6,971 nt of DNA from positions 1 through 6,971 of the forward strand of contig QIIH01000452.1 of the NCBI GenBank assembly GCA_003229235.1, in the 5' to 3' direction. The notes beneath the pieces were generated by a model that saw nothing but the letters and a program-made list of their open reading frames with translations, searched no databases and had not been told where the DNA came from. This DNA is from Flavobacteriales bacterium (lineage in GTDB: Bacteria > Bacteroidota > Bacteroidia > Flavobacteriales > Flavobacteriaceae). The position numbers and the translations under genes are program-made. Shown here piece after piece: positions 1 to 6,086 of the stretch; the first letter of the stretch is position 1; the number at the start of each line of letters is the position of its first letter.

Positions 1-11
1 TAAATTATAGC

Positions 12-893
12 ATGGATTATTCAGCAAAAATGATGCGCGACGATGCATTAAAAGGCAAAACAATAGTAGTAACCGGCGGGGGTAGTGGCTTGGGCAAATC
101 GATGAGCACTTACTTTTTAGAGCTTGGCGCCAATGTGGTAATTACATCGCGTAACGTCGAGAAACTAGAAGCCGTAAAAGCCGAATTAGAGGCTCAAACA
201 GGCGGAAAAGTGCTTACCGTAGGTTGTGATGTTCGCCATTACGACCAAGTAGAAAACTTGGTTGTAAAATCTTGCGAAGCCTTCGGAAGTGTAGACGTTT
301 TACTTAACAACGCCGCAGGAAATTTTATTTCGCCAACCGAGCGTTTATCTTCTAATGCATTTGACACTATTATTGATATCGTTTTAAAAGGCACCAAAAA
401 CTGCACTTTAGCTTTTGGTAAGCATTGGATAGACAAAAAAGAAGAAGATAAAACAGTGCTAAATATAGTTACCACTTATGCTTGGACTGGTTCGGCTTAT
501 GTGGTGCCAAGTGCCTGTGCTAAGGCTGGAGTTTTGGCAATGACTCGCTCACTCGCAGTGGAATGGGCCAAGTATGGCATCCGGTTTAATGCAATTGCAC
601 CGGGACCATTCCCTACCAAAGGTGCATGGGATAGATTATTACCTGGTGAGCTTAAAGAAAAATTTGACTTAAGTAAAAAAGTACCATTAAAGCGTGTTGG
701 TGATCATCAAGAATTGGCCAATCTCGCAGCTTATTTAGTTTCCGACTTTTCGCATTATCTAAATGGCGAAGTAGTAACAATCGATGGTGGCGAATGGCTT
801 AAAGGCGCAGGCCAGATGAATATGTTAGAAGAAGTCCCAGAAGAATTATGGGATATGCTCGAAATGATGATTAGATCTAAGAAAAAGCAATAA
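12..893 (+). CDS. SDR family oxidoreductase, 2,4-dienoyl-CoA reductase type
   Basis: A 293-residue short-chain dehydrogenase, probably a cytoplasmic NADPH-dependent reductase of 2,4-dienoyl-CoA esters that serves breakdown of unsaturated fatty acids. Seen: the Rossmann glycine motif TGGGSGLG (21-28), NNAAGNF (99-105), TTYAWTGSAYVVPSACAK (154-171) and a C-terminal IDGGEW (257-262). The usual SDR YxxxK is here SACAK. Instead Tyr156 lies 15 residues before Lys171 and Ser167 four before it, the spacing I recall for human mitochondrial DECR (Tyr199, Ser210, Lys214). Asn104 matches its fourth catalytic residue. Residues 197-205 (PGPFPTKGA) and the tail (LWDMLEMMIR) also resemble DECR. The ATG at 12 is the first available; ATG codons at 30 and 33 are plausible alternatives. 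The last nine codons (864-893) recur three times downstream in non-coding DNA. Family is certain; the exact substrate is inferred. Confidence 0.93.
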   Translation: MDYSAKMMRDDALKGKTIVVTGGGSGLGKSMSTYFLELGANVVITSRNVEKLEAVKAELEAQTGGKVLTVGCDVRHYDQVENLVVKSCEAFGSVDVLLNNAAGNFISPTERLSSNAFDTIIDIVLKGTKNCTLAFGKHWIDKKEEDKTVLNIVTTYAWTGSAYVVPSACAKAGVLAMTRSLAVEWAKYGIRFNAIAPGPFPTKGAWDRLLPGELKEKFDLSKKVPLKRVGDHQELANLAAYLVSDFSHYLNGEVVTIDGGEWLKGAGQMNMLEEVPEELWDMLEMMIRSKKKQ

Positions 894-916
894 CATGACC
901 AAATCCCGTGGGTGGT

Positions 917-964
917 AAAAGCGCAAAAATTGTGAGATTAATAAGTTACAATTTTTGCGCTTTT
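917..964 (+). terminator. 17-bp perfect hairpin, likely terminator of the SDR gene
   Basis: Arms 917-933 (AAAAGCGCAAAAATTGT) and 948-964 (ACAATTTTTGCGCTTTT) are perfect reverse complements, with a 14-base loop. A GC core closes the stem near its foot, flanked by an A tract on the left and a T tract on the right. That is the shape of a bidirectional Rho-independent terminator. It begins 24 bases after the stop codon. It is also the hairpin of repeat unit 1, so the terminator role and the repeat role may coincide. Confidence 0.7.
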
Positions 965-1034
965 GGCGTAAGTTAACTTTTATGATGATTAGATCTAAAA
1001 AGAATAAGTAACACGACTAAACCCAAGGGTGTGG

Positions 1035-1084
1035 CAACTATTATAAAATCTATAAACTGTAAGGCAGCGATTTTATAATAGTTG
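1035..1084 (+). repeat. Main hairpin of repeat unit 2
   Basis: Arms 1035-1050 (CAACTATTATAAAATC) and 1069-1084 (GATTTTATAATAGTTG) pair without mismatch over 16 bp. Inside the loop, CTGT (1057-1060) and GCAG (1064-1067) can pair around an AAG triloop, with one G-T wobble. There is no T tract after the stem, so a simple terminator role is less likely than for the first hairpin. Confidence 0.85.
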
Positions 1085-1097
1085 ACGTTCGCTTTTA

Positions 1098-1129
1098 CAA
1101 AATTAGTAAACTGCAAAGCAGTAATTTTG
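1098..1129 (+). repeat. Small nested hairpin of unit 2
   Basis: The outer arms CAAAATTA (1098-1105) and TAATTTTG (1122-1129) pair perfectly. The inner arms CTGC (1111-1114) and GCAG (1118-1121) pair around an AAA triloop. A 5-base bulge (GTAAA) lies on the 5' side only. The same sequence recurs in unit 3 at 1270-1301. Confidence 0.75.
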
Positions 1130-1206
1130 AGGTAATTGGCGGCAATAACACCTATGATGATACGCGCTAAGAAAAAACAATAGCACGTGTTAACCCAAGG
1201 GTGTGA

Positions 1207-1256
1207 CAAATATTCTAAAATAAATAGGTTGTAAAACAATTATTTTAGAATATTTG
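1207..1256 (+). repeat. Main hairpin of repeat unit 3
   Basis: Arms 1207-1223 (CAAATATTCTAAAATAA) and 1240-1256 (TTATTTTAGAATATTTG) are perfect over 17 bp. The inner arms TTGT (1229-1232) and ACAA (1236-1239) pair around an AAA triloop, with a 5-base bulge on the 5' side only. It occupies exactly the same unit position as the unit 2 hairpin but has a different stem sequence. Confidence 0.85.
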
Positions 1257-1269
1257 GCGGCAACCTCAT

Positions 1270-1301
1270 AAACATTAGTAAACTGCAAAGCAGTAATTTT
1301 G
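1270..1301 (+). repeat. Small nested hairpin of unit 3
   Basis: This is the second copy of the module at 1098-1129. ATTAGTAAACTGCAAAGCAG (1274-1293) is unchanged, so the inner CTGC-AAA-GCAG hairpin and the GTAAA bulge are kept. The outer left arm has drifted (C at 1273 faces T at 1298), which shortens the outer stem. Confidence 0.7.
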
Positions 1302-1350
1302 GAGTAATTGGCGGTAACATTATCCTTGATAATTCAGATAAAGAAAAAAA

Positions 1351-1452
1351 GTCTCACTAATTGTCTTCCAACGATGGATAACTTTAGGTTTTAGTACAAT
1401 TTTGTTCACTTCCTGTTAACAAATAAGGTTTTCTATTGCTTCAATTAGTTGT
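1351..1452 (+). promoter_or_regulatory. Presumed parA leader and promoter region
   Basis: This is the only non-repetitive DNA upstream of the parA operon, so a promoter is expected here. No convincing match to the flavobacterial -33 TTG / -7 TAnnTTTG pattern was found. TAACTTTA at 1379-1386 with TTG at 1361-1363 is the nearest, and its spacing is short. A stop codon in the parA frame lies at 1417-1419, inside GTTAAC (1415-1420). AAGG at 1425-1428 is the best ribosome-binding candidate. It sits 6 bases before an in-frame ATT at 1435, rather than close to the family-aligned ATT at 1453. Confidence 0.35.
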
Positions 1453-2220
1453 ATTTTTAAAGTTCTTGCTATTGCTAATCAAAAAGGAGGCGTCGGAAAA
1501 ACCACTACATCGGTGAATCTGGCGGCCTGTTTAGGGGTATTAGAAAAAAAAGTATTACTTATTGATGCAGATCCTCAAGCCAATAGTACATCCGGCCTTG
1601 GAGTAGATGTAAGTAGTGTTCAAAAAGGAACGTATCAGCTTTTAGAGCATACGGCAAGCGCTAAAGAGGTTATTATTCCCACAAGCTCCCCTAATTTAGA
1701 TTTGATTCCATCTCATATCGATCTGGTTGCAATCGAAATTGAACTTGTAGATAAGGAGCAACGGGAATACATGCTTAAACAAGCTATTACGCCTTTAAAA
1801 GAAGATTATGACTACATTATCATAGACTGCGCTCCATCGCTAGGCCTACTCACTTTAAATGCGTTAACTGCAGCAGATTCTGTAATTATTCCTATTCAAT
1901 GTGAATACTTTGCCTTAGAAGGTCTGGGAAAACTGTTAAATACTATTAAAAGTGTGCAAAAAATTCATAACGAAGCCCTAGATATCGAAGGCTTATTACT
2001 AACTATGTACGATCAGCGTTTACGTCTTTCTAACCAGGTGGTTGAAGAAGTAAGAAAACACTTTGATCAAATGGTGTTTAAAACAATTATTCAACGCAAT
2101 GTGCGTTTAGGGGAAGCTCCTAGTTATGGTGAGAGTATTATTAGTTATGACGCCAGTAGTAAAGGTGCCAATAATTACTTAAGTTTGGCGCAAGAACTTC
2201 TCGAAAAAAACAAGGCATAA
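1453..2220 (+). CDS. parA: Chromosome-partitioning ATPase ParA (Soj), apparent ATT start
   Basis: A deviant Walker A ATPase that works with ParB to segregate the chromosome; ATP-bound dimers bind the nucleoid and ParB triggers hydrolysis. Numbered from ATT 1453, the protein has 255 residues, which I recall as the usual flavobacterial length. Seen: Walker A KGGVGKTT (11-18), Walker A' LIDADPQAN (36-44) and Walker B YIIIDCAPSLG (121-131). The C-terminal half carries QCEYFALEGL and the family signature VIQRNVRL/SEAPSFG in the form IIQRNVRLGEAPSYG. The start is odd. Between the upstream stop at 1417 and the Walker motif there is no ATG, GTG or TTG in frame. ATT 1453 takes the place of the Met in the familiar MGKIIAIANQKGG start; ATT 1435 has a better-placed AAGG. 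A start at GTG 1513 would remove the whole P-loop and is unlikely. parB follows directly. Confidence 0.93.
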   Translation: MFKVLAIANQKGGVGKTTTSVNLAACLGVLEKKVLLIDADPQANSTSGLGVDVSSVQKGTYQLLEHTASAKEVIIPTSSPNLDLIPSHIDLVAIEIELVDKEQREYMLKQAITPLKEDYDYIIIDCAPSLGLLTLNALTAADSVIIPIQCEYFALEGLGKLLNTIKSVQKIHNEALDIEGLLLTMYDQRLRLSNQVVEEVRKHFDQMVFKTIIQRNVRLGEAPSYGESIISYDASSKGANNYLSLAQELLEKNKA

Positions 2221-3117
2221 ATGGCCAAAGCGACTAAGAAACAAGCATTAGGAAGAGGGTTGTCTGCACTGCTAAAGGATCCTCAAAATGATATTCAATC
2301 TGCCGAAGATAAAAATGCTGATAAAGTAGTAGGTAATATTGTCGAGCTTGACATCGAAGCCATTGATGTAAATCCTTTCCAGCCACGAACTAGCTTTAAC
2401 GAAGAACAATTAAGAGAACTCGCTTCTTCTATACGTGAGTTAGGTGTTATACAGCCAATTACAGTTCGCAAAATGGGCTTTAACAGCTATCAGTTGGTTT
2501 CTGGAGAGCGTCGCTATCGAGCTTCAAAAATGATTGGTTTAAATACTATTCCATCGTATATACGCATTGCAAACGACCAAGAGTCTTTAGAAATGGCTTT
2601 GGTAGAAAATATTCAGCGACAGGATTTAGATCCTATCGAGATTGCCCTTTCTTATCAACGCTTGATTGAAGAAATCGAGGTAACGCAAGAAGAGATGAGC
2701 GATCGGGTTGGTAAAAAAAGATCTACCATAGCAAATTATTTAAGACTACTTAAGTTAGATCCAATTATTCAGACTGGTATTCGAGATGGTTTTATTAGTA
2801 TGGGTCACGGCCGTGCTTTAATTAATATCGAAGATCAAGAAAAGCAGCTCGAAATCTATTCACAAGTGATTAATAAAAGCTTGTCGGTGCGCGAAATCGA
2901 AGCTTTGGTACGTGAAGAAAAACCAGCCAGAGGGTCAAAAACAAAAAGCAGAAAGCAGCCGAGCTATGCAAAGAGACATCAAGAGCAGTTATCTGATACT
3001 TTAGGGGCTAAGACCTCGATTCAAGTAAATAGTAAAGGGAAAGGGAAAATGGTAATCTCGTTTACTAACAAGACCGAATTGGAGCGAATTTCTAAACGCA
3101 TTCAAGGTGAAGGCTAA
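2221..3117 (+). CDS. parB: Chromosome-partitioning protein ParB (Spo0J), CTPase and parS binder
   Basis: The DNA-binding partner of ParA. It loads at parS sites near the origin, spreads as a CTP-dependent clamp and stimulates ParA. The protein has 298 residues. Seen: an N-terminal ParA-contact region with the typical ALGRGLSALL (9-18), NPFQPR (51-56), the CTP-binding motif GERRYRAS (95-102) and ENIQRQDL (129-136). A helix-turn-helix spans about 154-175 (VTQEEMSDRVGKKRSTIANYL), followed by GHGRAL (195-200). A basic linker (about 234-252) leads into a C-terminal dimerisation segment. The ATG follows the parA stop with no gap, so translation is probably coupled. The last 11 bases overlap the next gene. 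No parS site was recognised in the window. Confidence 0.96.
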   Translation: MAKATKKQALGRGLSALLKDPQNDIQSAEDKNADKVVGNIVELDIEAIDVNPFQPRTSFNEEQLRELASSIRELGVIQPITVRKMGFNSYQLVSGERRYRASKMIGLNTIPSYIRIANDQESLEMALVENIQRQDLDPIEIALSYQRLIEEIEVTQEEMSDRVGKKRSTIANYLRLLKLDPIIQTGIRDGFISMGHGRALINIEDQEKQLEIYSQVINKSLSVREIEALVREEKPARGSKTKSRKQPSYAKRHQEQLSDTLGAKTSIQVNSKGKGKMVISFTNKTELERISKRIQGEG

Positions 3118-3709
3118 TTCAATTTTAATTTTTCTATTTGGGCTTGTTTTAAGCGGAACAACTGTTTTTGCTCAAGACGCATTAGTAATTTCTACTGACA
3201 CTGTTTCTAAACCAAAAAAGCAGAAAGTATTGTTAGAATATGACCCTTTAGCTCCTTCTAAGGCTGCATTTTATTCTGCCGTACTGCCAGGATTAGGGCA
3301 GGCATATAACAGAAAGTACTGGAAAATTCCGATTATTTATGCTGGGATGGCCACTGGGATTTATTTTTATACTGAACAAAACAAAGAATTCCATCGTTTT
3401 AGAGATGCTTTTAAACGTAGGGCTCAAGGATTCACCGATGACGAGTTTTATGGCGATGTTGCTACAGGGCCTATGATTAGCAACGATCGTTTAATTGATG
3501 CCCAGAGGCAGGCTAGAAAAAACAAAGACATAAGCATAATAGTTACAATCGCATTTTATTTAGTAAATATAATCGACGCCAATGTTGATGCGCATTTACG
3601 GCAATACAATGTAAACGACAATTTGTCCCTAACTCCTGTATTAAGCATAGACCCACTAACAACAACGAGCAATTATGGTCTTAGCCTACGCTATTCCATA
3701 GCAAATTAA
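3107..3709 (+). CDS. DUF5683 domain membrane protein, GTG start
   Basis: A 200-residue protein of a family known mainly from Bacteroidota, with no established function. Seen: a signal peptide (basic start, hydrophobic 6-16, likely cleavage after VFA at 22), then the conserved block FYSAVLPGLGQAYNRKYWKIPI (55-76). A membrane segment follows at about 73-88, then a charged stretch, a second membrane segment at about 142-157, and NIIDANVDAHLRQYNVNDNLSL (154-175). The start is GTG at 3107, which overlaps the parB stop by 11 bases. The first in-frame ATG (Met81) would delete the signal peptide and the LPGLGQ block, so GTG is preferred. The position between parB and dapB matches the flavobacterial cluster. 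The protein probably sits in the cell envelope and may be a client of the LepB encoded two genes downstream; that link is inference. Confidence 0.88.
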   Translation: MKANSILIFLFGLVLSGTTVFAQDALVISTDTVSKPKKQKVLLEYDPLAPSKAAFYSAVLPGLGQAYNRKYWKIPIIYAGMATGIYFYTEQNKEFHRFRDAFKRRAQGFTDDEFYGDVATGPMISNDRLIDAQRQARKNKDISIIVTIAFYLVNIIDANVDAHLRQYNVNDNLSLTPVLSIDPLTTTSNYGLSLRYSIAN

Positions 3710-3715
3710 CGAATC

Positions 3716-4414
3716 ATGAAAATTGCACTTTTGGGGTATGGTAAAATGGGCAAAGCAATAGAAAGTATCGCTACGGCCCAAGGGCATCAAATAGTTGTTA
3801 CCACTTCTGATACCGCCCAAATGGTAAACTTTAATGATGCCGATGTAGCCATCGACTTTTCTATACCTACGGCGGCTGCAAAAAATTGTAAAATGGCTAT
3901 CGACGCCGGAATCCCAGTGATTAGCGGAACCACGGGCTGGTTAGAATCATATCAAGAGGTTGTAGCGTATTGCCAAAATAAAGGAGGTGCTTTTTTATAT
4001 GCTTCTAATTTTAGTTTAGGGGTTAATGTATTTTTTGCCATTAATGAGCAACTGGCTAAATTGCTTGGCGAGAAAGAATATCAAGTTAAGATGCAAGAAG
4101 TACATCACACCCAAAAATTAGATGCACCTAGTGGAACGGCAATTACTTTGGCGAATCAGATTTTAGAACATACTAATTACGAGAGTTGGACTATAGAACC
4201 CAACGAGGAAAATTCACTTTATATAAATGCTTTGCGAGAAGGCGAAGTGAAAGGAACTCATAATGTCACTTATAATTCGGCAGAAGATGCTATCGAAATT
4301 ACTCATCGCGCACATAATAGAGATGGTTTTGCCAAAGGTGCAATTGTTGCTGCAGCCTGGATTATTGGAAAAAAAGGAGTATTTGAGATGAAGGATGTGC
4401 TAAATATTCGTTAA
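3716..4414 (+). CDS. dapB: 4-hydroxy-tetrahydrodipicolinate reductase
   Basis: Cytoplasmic enzyme of the diaminopimelate route. It reduces 4-hydroxy-tetrahydrodipicolinate to tetrahydrodipicolinate with NAD(P)H and feeds lysine and peptidoglycan synthesis. The protein has 232 residues, slightly shorter than the E. coli enzyme (273). Seen: the nucleotide-binding GYGKMGKAI (7-15), GTTGW (71-75), ASNFSLGVN (96-104) and the catalytic block EVHHTQKLDAPSGTA (128-142). In that block His130 and Lys134 match the proton donor His159 and Lys163 of E. coli. A C-terminal THRAHNRDGFAKGA (196-209) is also present. The ATG lies 6 bases after the DUF5683 stop, so the two are almost certainly co-transcribed. 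A 57-base gap to lepB follows. Confidence 0.97.
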   Translation: MKIALLGYGKMGKAIESIATAQGHQIVVTTSDTAQMVNFNDADVAIDFSIPTAAAKNCKMAIDAGIPVISGTTGWLESYQEVVAYCQNKGGAFLYASNFSLGVNVFFAINEQLAKLLGEKEYQVKMQEVHHTQKLDAPSGTAITLANQILEHTNYESWTIEPNEENSLYINALREGEVKGTHNVTYNSAEDAIEITHRAHNRDGFAKGAIVAAAWIIGKKGVFEMKDVLNIR

Positions 4415-4471
4415 ACCAAAAATATAATGCTAAAAATTTTAAGTACTTAGCACTTTAATACGTTTAATTAC

Positions 4472-6076
4472 ATGACTTTACAAGGACTTTTACTTTTTAT
4501 GCTTATCGTTCAGCTGGTTCACTTTGCTGGAACATGGAAACTATATACAAAAGCTGGCCGAAAAGCATGGGAAGCCGCTGTACCTGTATATAATGCGGTA
4601 ATATTAATGAAAATCATAAATCGCCCTTGGTGGTATACGATTTTACTTTTTGTGCCAATTGTAAACCTTATTATGTTTCCAGTTATCTGGGTAGAAACTC
4701 TGCGAAGTTTTGGCAAAAACAAGTCGCTAGATACTTTTCTTGGAGTTGTTAGTTTTGGTTTATACATCTACTATATTAATTATGTAGAAGATGTTACTTA
4801 TGTTAAAGAACGAAGTTTGCATCCTCGTACTTCTGGTGGAGAATGGATAAGTTCTATCTTGTTTGCTGTAATAGCTGCAACTTTAGTACATACTTATGTG
4901 ATGCAGCCTTTTACTATCCCTACTTCTTCTTTAGAAAAAACTTTACTCGTTGGCGATTATTTATTTGTAAGTAAGTTTCATTATGGTGCAAGAACACCAA
5001 TGACCCCCATTGCATTGCCTATGGTGCACGACTCCATTCCGTTTATTAAAAAGAAGTCGTATAACGCCGATCTTAAATCGCCTTTTACCAGATTGCCAGG
5101 TTTTCAAAAAATAAAACGTAACGATATTGTGGTTTTTAACTGGCCCGTAGATACAGTTAATAAAATAAGTAATTCTTTTCCAAGAAATGATGGGCAGCAT
5201 CACTACAAACCTATCGACAAAAAAACAAATTATGTAAAGCGCTGTGTAGGCCTACCAGGAGATTCTCTCTCGGTTAGAGATGGTTATGTGTACATTAATG
5301 GAAAGCAAAACGAGCTGCCGGATAGAGCAAAGATTCAGTTTGGATATTTTGTGCTTATGAATAAACAGCTAGGTACAAACGACCTCGTTTTATTTAACGA
5401 ACGCTACAATATCTCAGATATTCAGCCTTTAGAAGTAAACAGAGAAACGCAGCGATATGTGTATCGTTTTCAAATGACGGATAAGGCGCGTGAGAAGTTT
5501 AAAAACCATCCAAATGTAACCGAAATTATCCCTATGAAGGGAGAAGCCGGAGTTTGGGATCGCGGGACCTTTCCTTATAACCCTCATTACCCTTGGAATA
5601 ATGACCACTTTGGACCAATGTATGTTCCGCAAGAAGGAGTTACTGTTGCCATTAATAACAAAACAGTTGCTTTTTATAAACGAATTATCGAAGTATATGA
5701 AGGCTACGAAATGGGCGTAGAACAAACTATCACCGAAACCAGAAACCAAGTGCTGTTAAATGATGAACCGATTACAGAATATACCTTTTTACAGGATTAT
5801 TACTGGATGATGGGAGATAATCGCAACAACAGTGAAGATGCCAGAACATGGGGGTTTGTACCTATCAATCACGTAATAGGAAAGCCTGTTTTTGTTTGGA
5901 TGAGTTGGGATGCAAATGCGGTAGGATTCGCAAACAAAGTAAGGTGGAAGCGACTATTTACTACGGTAGGTGGGTCTGGCGAGCCAATCTCTTATTTTAA
6001 GTTATTTTTAGGTTTATTGGCAGTCTGGTTTATTTTTAACTTCTTCAGAAAAAGACGTAAAAAGGAAAAAGTATAA
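4472..6076 (+). CDS. lepB: Signal peptidase I with N-terminal multi-span membrane domain
   Basis: Membrane serine-lysine peptidase that removes signal peptides from exported proteins. The protein has 534 residues against 324 in E. coli. Seen in order: membrane segments at about 4-19, 55-72 and 86-103 forming an extra N-terminal domain with AGRKAWEAAVPVYN (28-41), the transmembrane anchor at about 127-143, and catalytic box PTSSLEKTLLVGDYLFVSK (150-168) with nucleophile Ser153. Then come the general-base box YVKRCVGLPGD (254-264) with Lys256, box E GDNRNNSEDARTWG (448-461), and a C-terminal membrane helix at about 508-525 before a basic tail. Ser153 to Lys256 is 103 residues against 55 in E. 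coli (Ser90 to Lys145), and a long insertion lies between the Lys box and box E. Both are usual for flavobacterial LepB as I recall it. wbqC starts 10 bases after the stop. Confidence 0.95.
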   Translation: MTLQGLLLFMLIVQLVHFAGTWKLYTKAGRKAWEAAVPVYNAVILMKIINRPWWYTILLFVPIVNLIMFPVIWVETLRSFGKNKSLDTFLGVVSFGLYIYYINYVEDVTYVKERSLHPRTSGGEWISSILFAVIAATLVHTYVMQPFTIPTSSLEKTLLVGDYLFVSKFHYGARTPMTPIALPMVHDSIPFIKKKSYNADLKSPFTRLPGFQKIKRNDIVVFNWPVDTVNKISNSFPRNDGQHHYKPIDKKTNYVKRCVGLPGDSLSVRDGYVYINGKQNELPDRAKIQFGYFVLMNKQLGTNDLVLFNERYNISDIQPLEVNRETQRYVYRFQMTDKAREKFKNHPNVTEIIPMKGEAGVWDRGTFPYNPHYPWNNDHFGPMYVPQEGVTVAINNKTVAFYKRIIEVYEGYEMGVEQTITETRNQVLLNDEPITEYTFLQDYYWMMGDNRNNSEDARTWGFVPINHVIGKPVFVWMSWDANAVGFANKVRWKRLFTTVGGSGEPISYFKLFLGLLAVWFIFNFFRKRRKKEKV

Positions 6077-6086
6077 AAGAAAAGGC

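Larger units (their letters stand above)
982..1153 (+). repeat. Repeat unit 2 (172 bp)
   Basis: The unit opens with a tail copy (982-1011, MMIRSKKNK-stop), then ACCCAAGGGTGTGG (1021-1034), main hairpin 1035-1084 and small hairpin 1098-1129, and it ends in GTAATTGGCGGCAATAACAC (1132-1151). It aligns with unit 3 over the full 172 bp with no gap. The segments at unit positions 41-52 and 121-148 are identical. GGGTGT near the start (1027-1032) and ACACCT at the end (1147-1152) are near-perfect inverse copies, so the non-coding part could be bounded by short inverted ends. Confidence 0.85.
1154..1325 (+). repeat. Repeat unit 3 (172 bp)
   Basis: The tail copy at 1154-1183 reads MMIRAKKKQ and ends in TAG. 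It is followed by TTAACCCAAGGGTGTGA (1190-1206), main hairpin 1207-1256, small hairpin region 1270-1301 and GTAATTGGCGG (1304-1314). The unit is the same length as unit 2 but differs in the tail and in the stem arms. A fourth, decayed tail begins immediately after it at 1326. Confidence 0.85.
864..1350 (+). repeat. Tandem array of SDR gene tails, each followed by hairpin DNA
   Basis: This block explains most of the 559 bases between the dehydrogenase and parA. Copies of the gene's 3' end start at 864 (the real end), 982, 1154 and 1326, so the periods are 118, 172 and 172 bp. In the gene's frame they read MMIRSKKKQ-stop, MMIRSKKNK-stop, MMIRAKKKQ-stop and a decayed LIIQIKKKS without a stop. 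Copies 1 and 3 differ at six bases, and all but one change (Ser to Ala) keep the amino acid or the stop. After the tail, units 2 and 3 share ACCCAAGGGTGTG, a 16-17 bp perfect hairpin, then a second smaller hairpin ending in GTAATTGGCGG. Unit 1 has a diverged version and lacks the second hairpin, which accounts for its shorter length. No gene is seen inside. Confidence 0.88.

Noticed and set aside
1184..1189. CACGTG as the core of a parS site
   Set aside because: The flanks (AATAG and TTAAC) are not inverted copies and do not match the usual TGTTTCACGTGAAACA. It is simply part of repeat unit 3.
973..1239. 88-codon open frame on the - strand
   Set aside because: It lies entirely in the tandem hairpin array. 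Its apparent internal repeats (KITALQF, KIAALQF) are just translations of the conserved hairpin loops, and no protein family is recognisable.
864..1350. CRISPR or integron attC array
   Set aside because: The repeats are not short direct repeats with unique spacers. No RYYYAAC/GTTRRRY attC boxes or cassette genes are present.
1361..1386. Possible flavobacterial promoter (TTG at 1361, TAACTTTA at 1379)
   Set aside because: The final G of TAnnTTTG is missing and the 15-base gap is shorter than usual. It is kept only as a remark in the leader entry.
1513..2220. parA starting at GTG 1513
   Set aside because: This start would delete the P-loop KGGVGKTT, which is present intact upstream in the same frame.
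4428..4452. Hairpin TGCTAA/TTAGCA between dapB and lepB
   Set aside because: A 6-bp AT-rich stem with a 13-base loop and no T tract is too weak to call a terminator or attenuator.
4961..5749. Open frames on the - strand inside lepB, with similar ones at 239-475 and 4519-4767
   Set aside because: They are antisense shadows of well-conserved genes, with no family motifs and no sign of their own starts.
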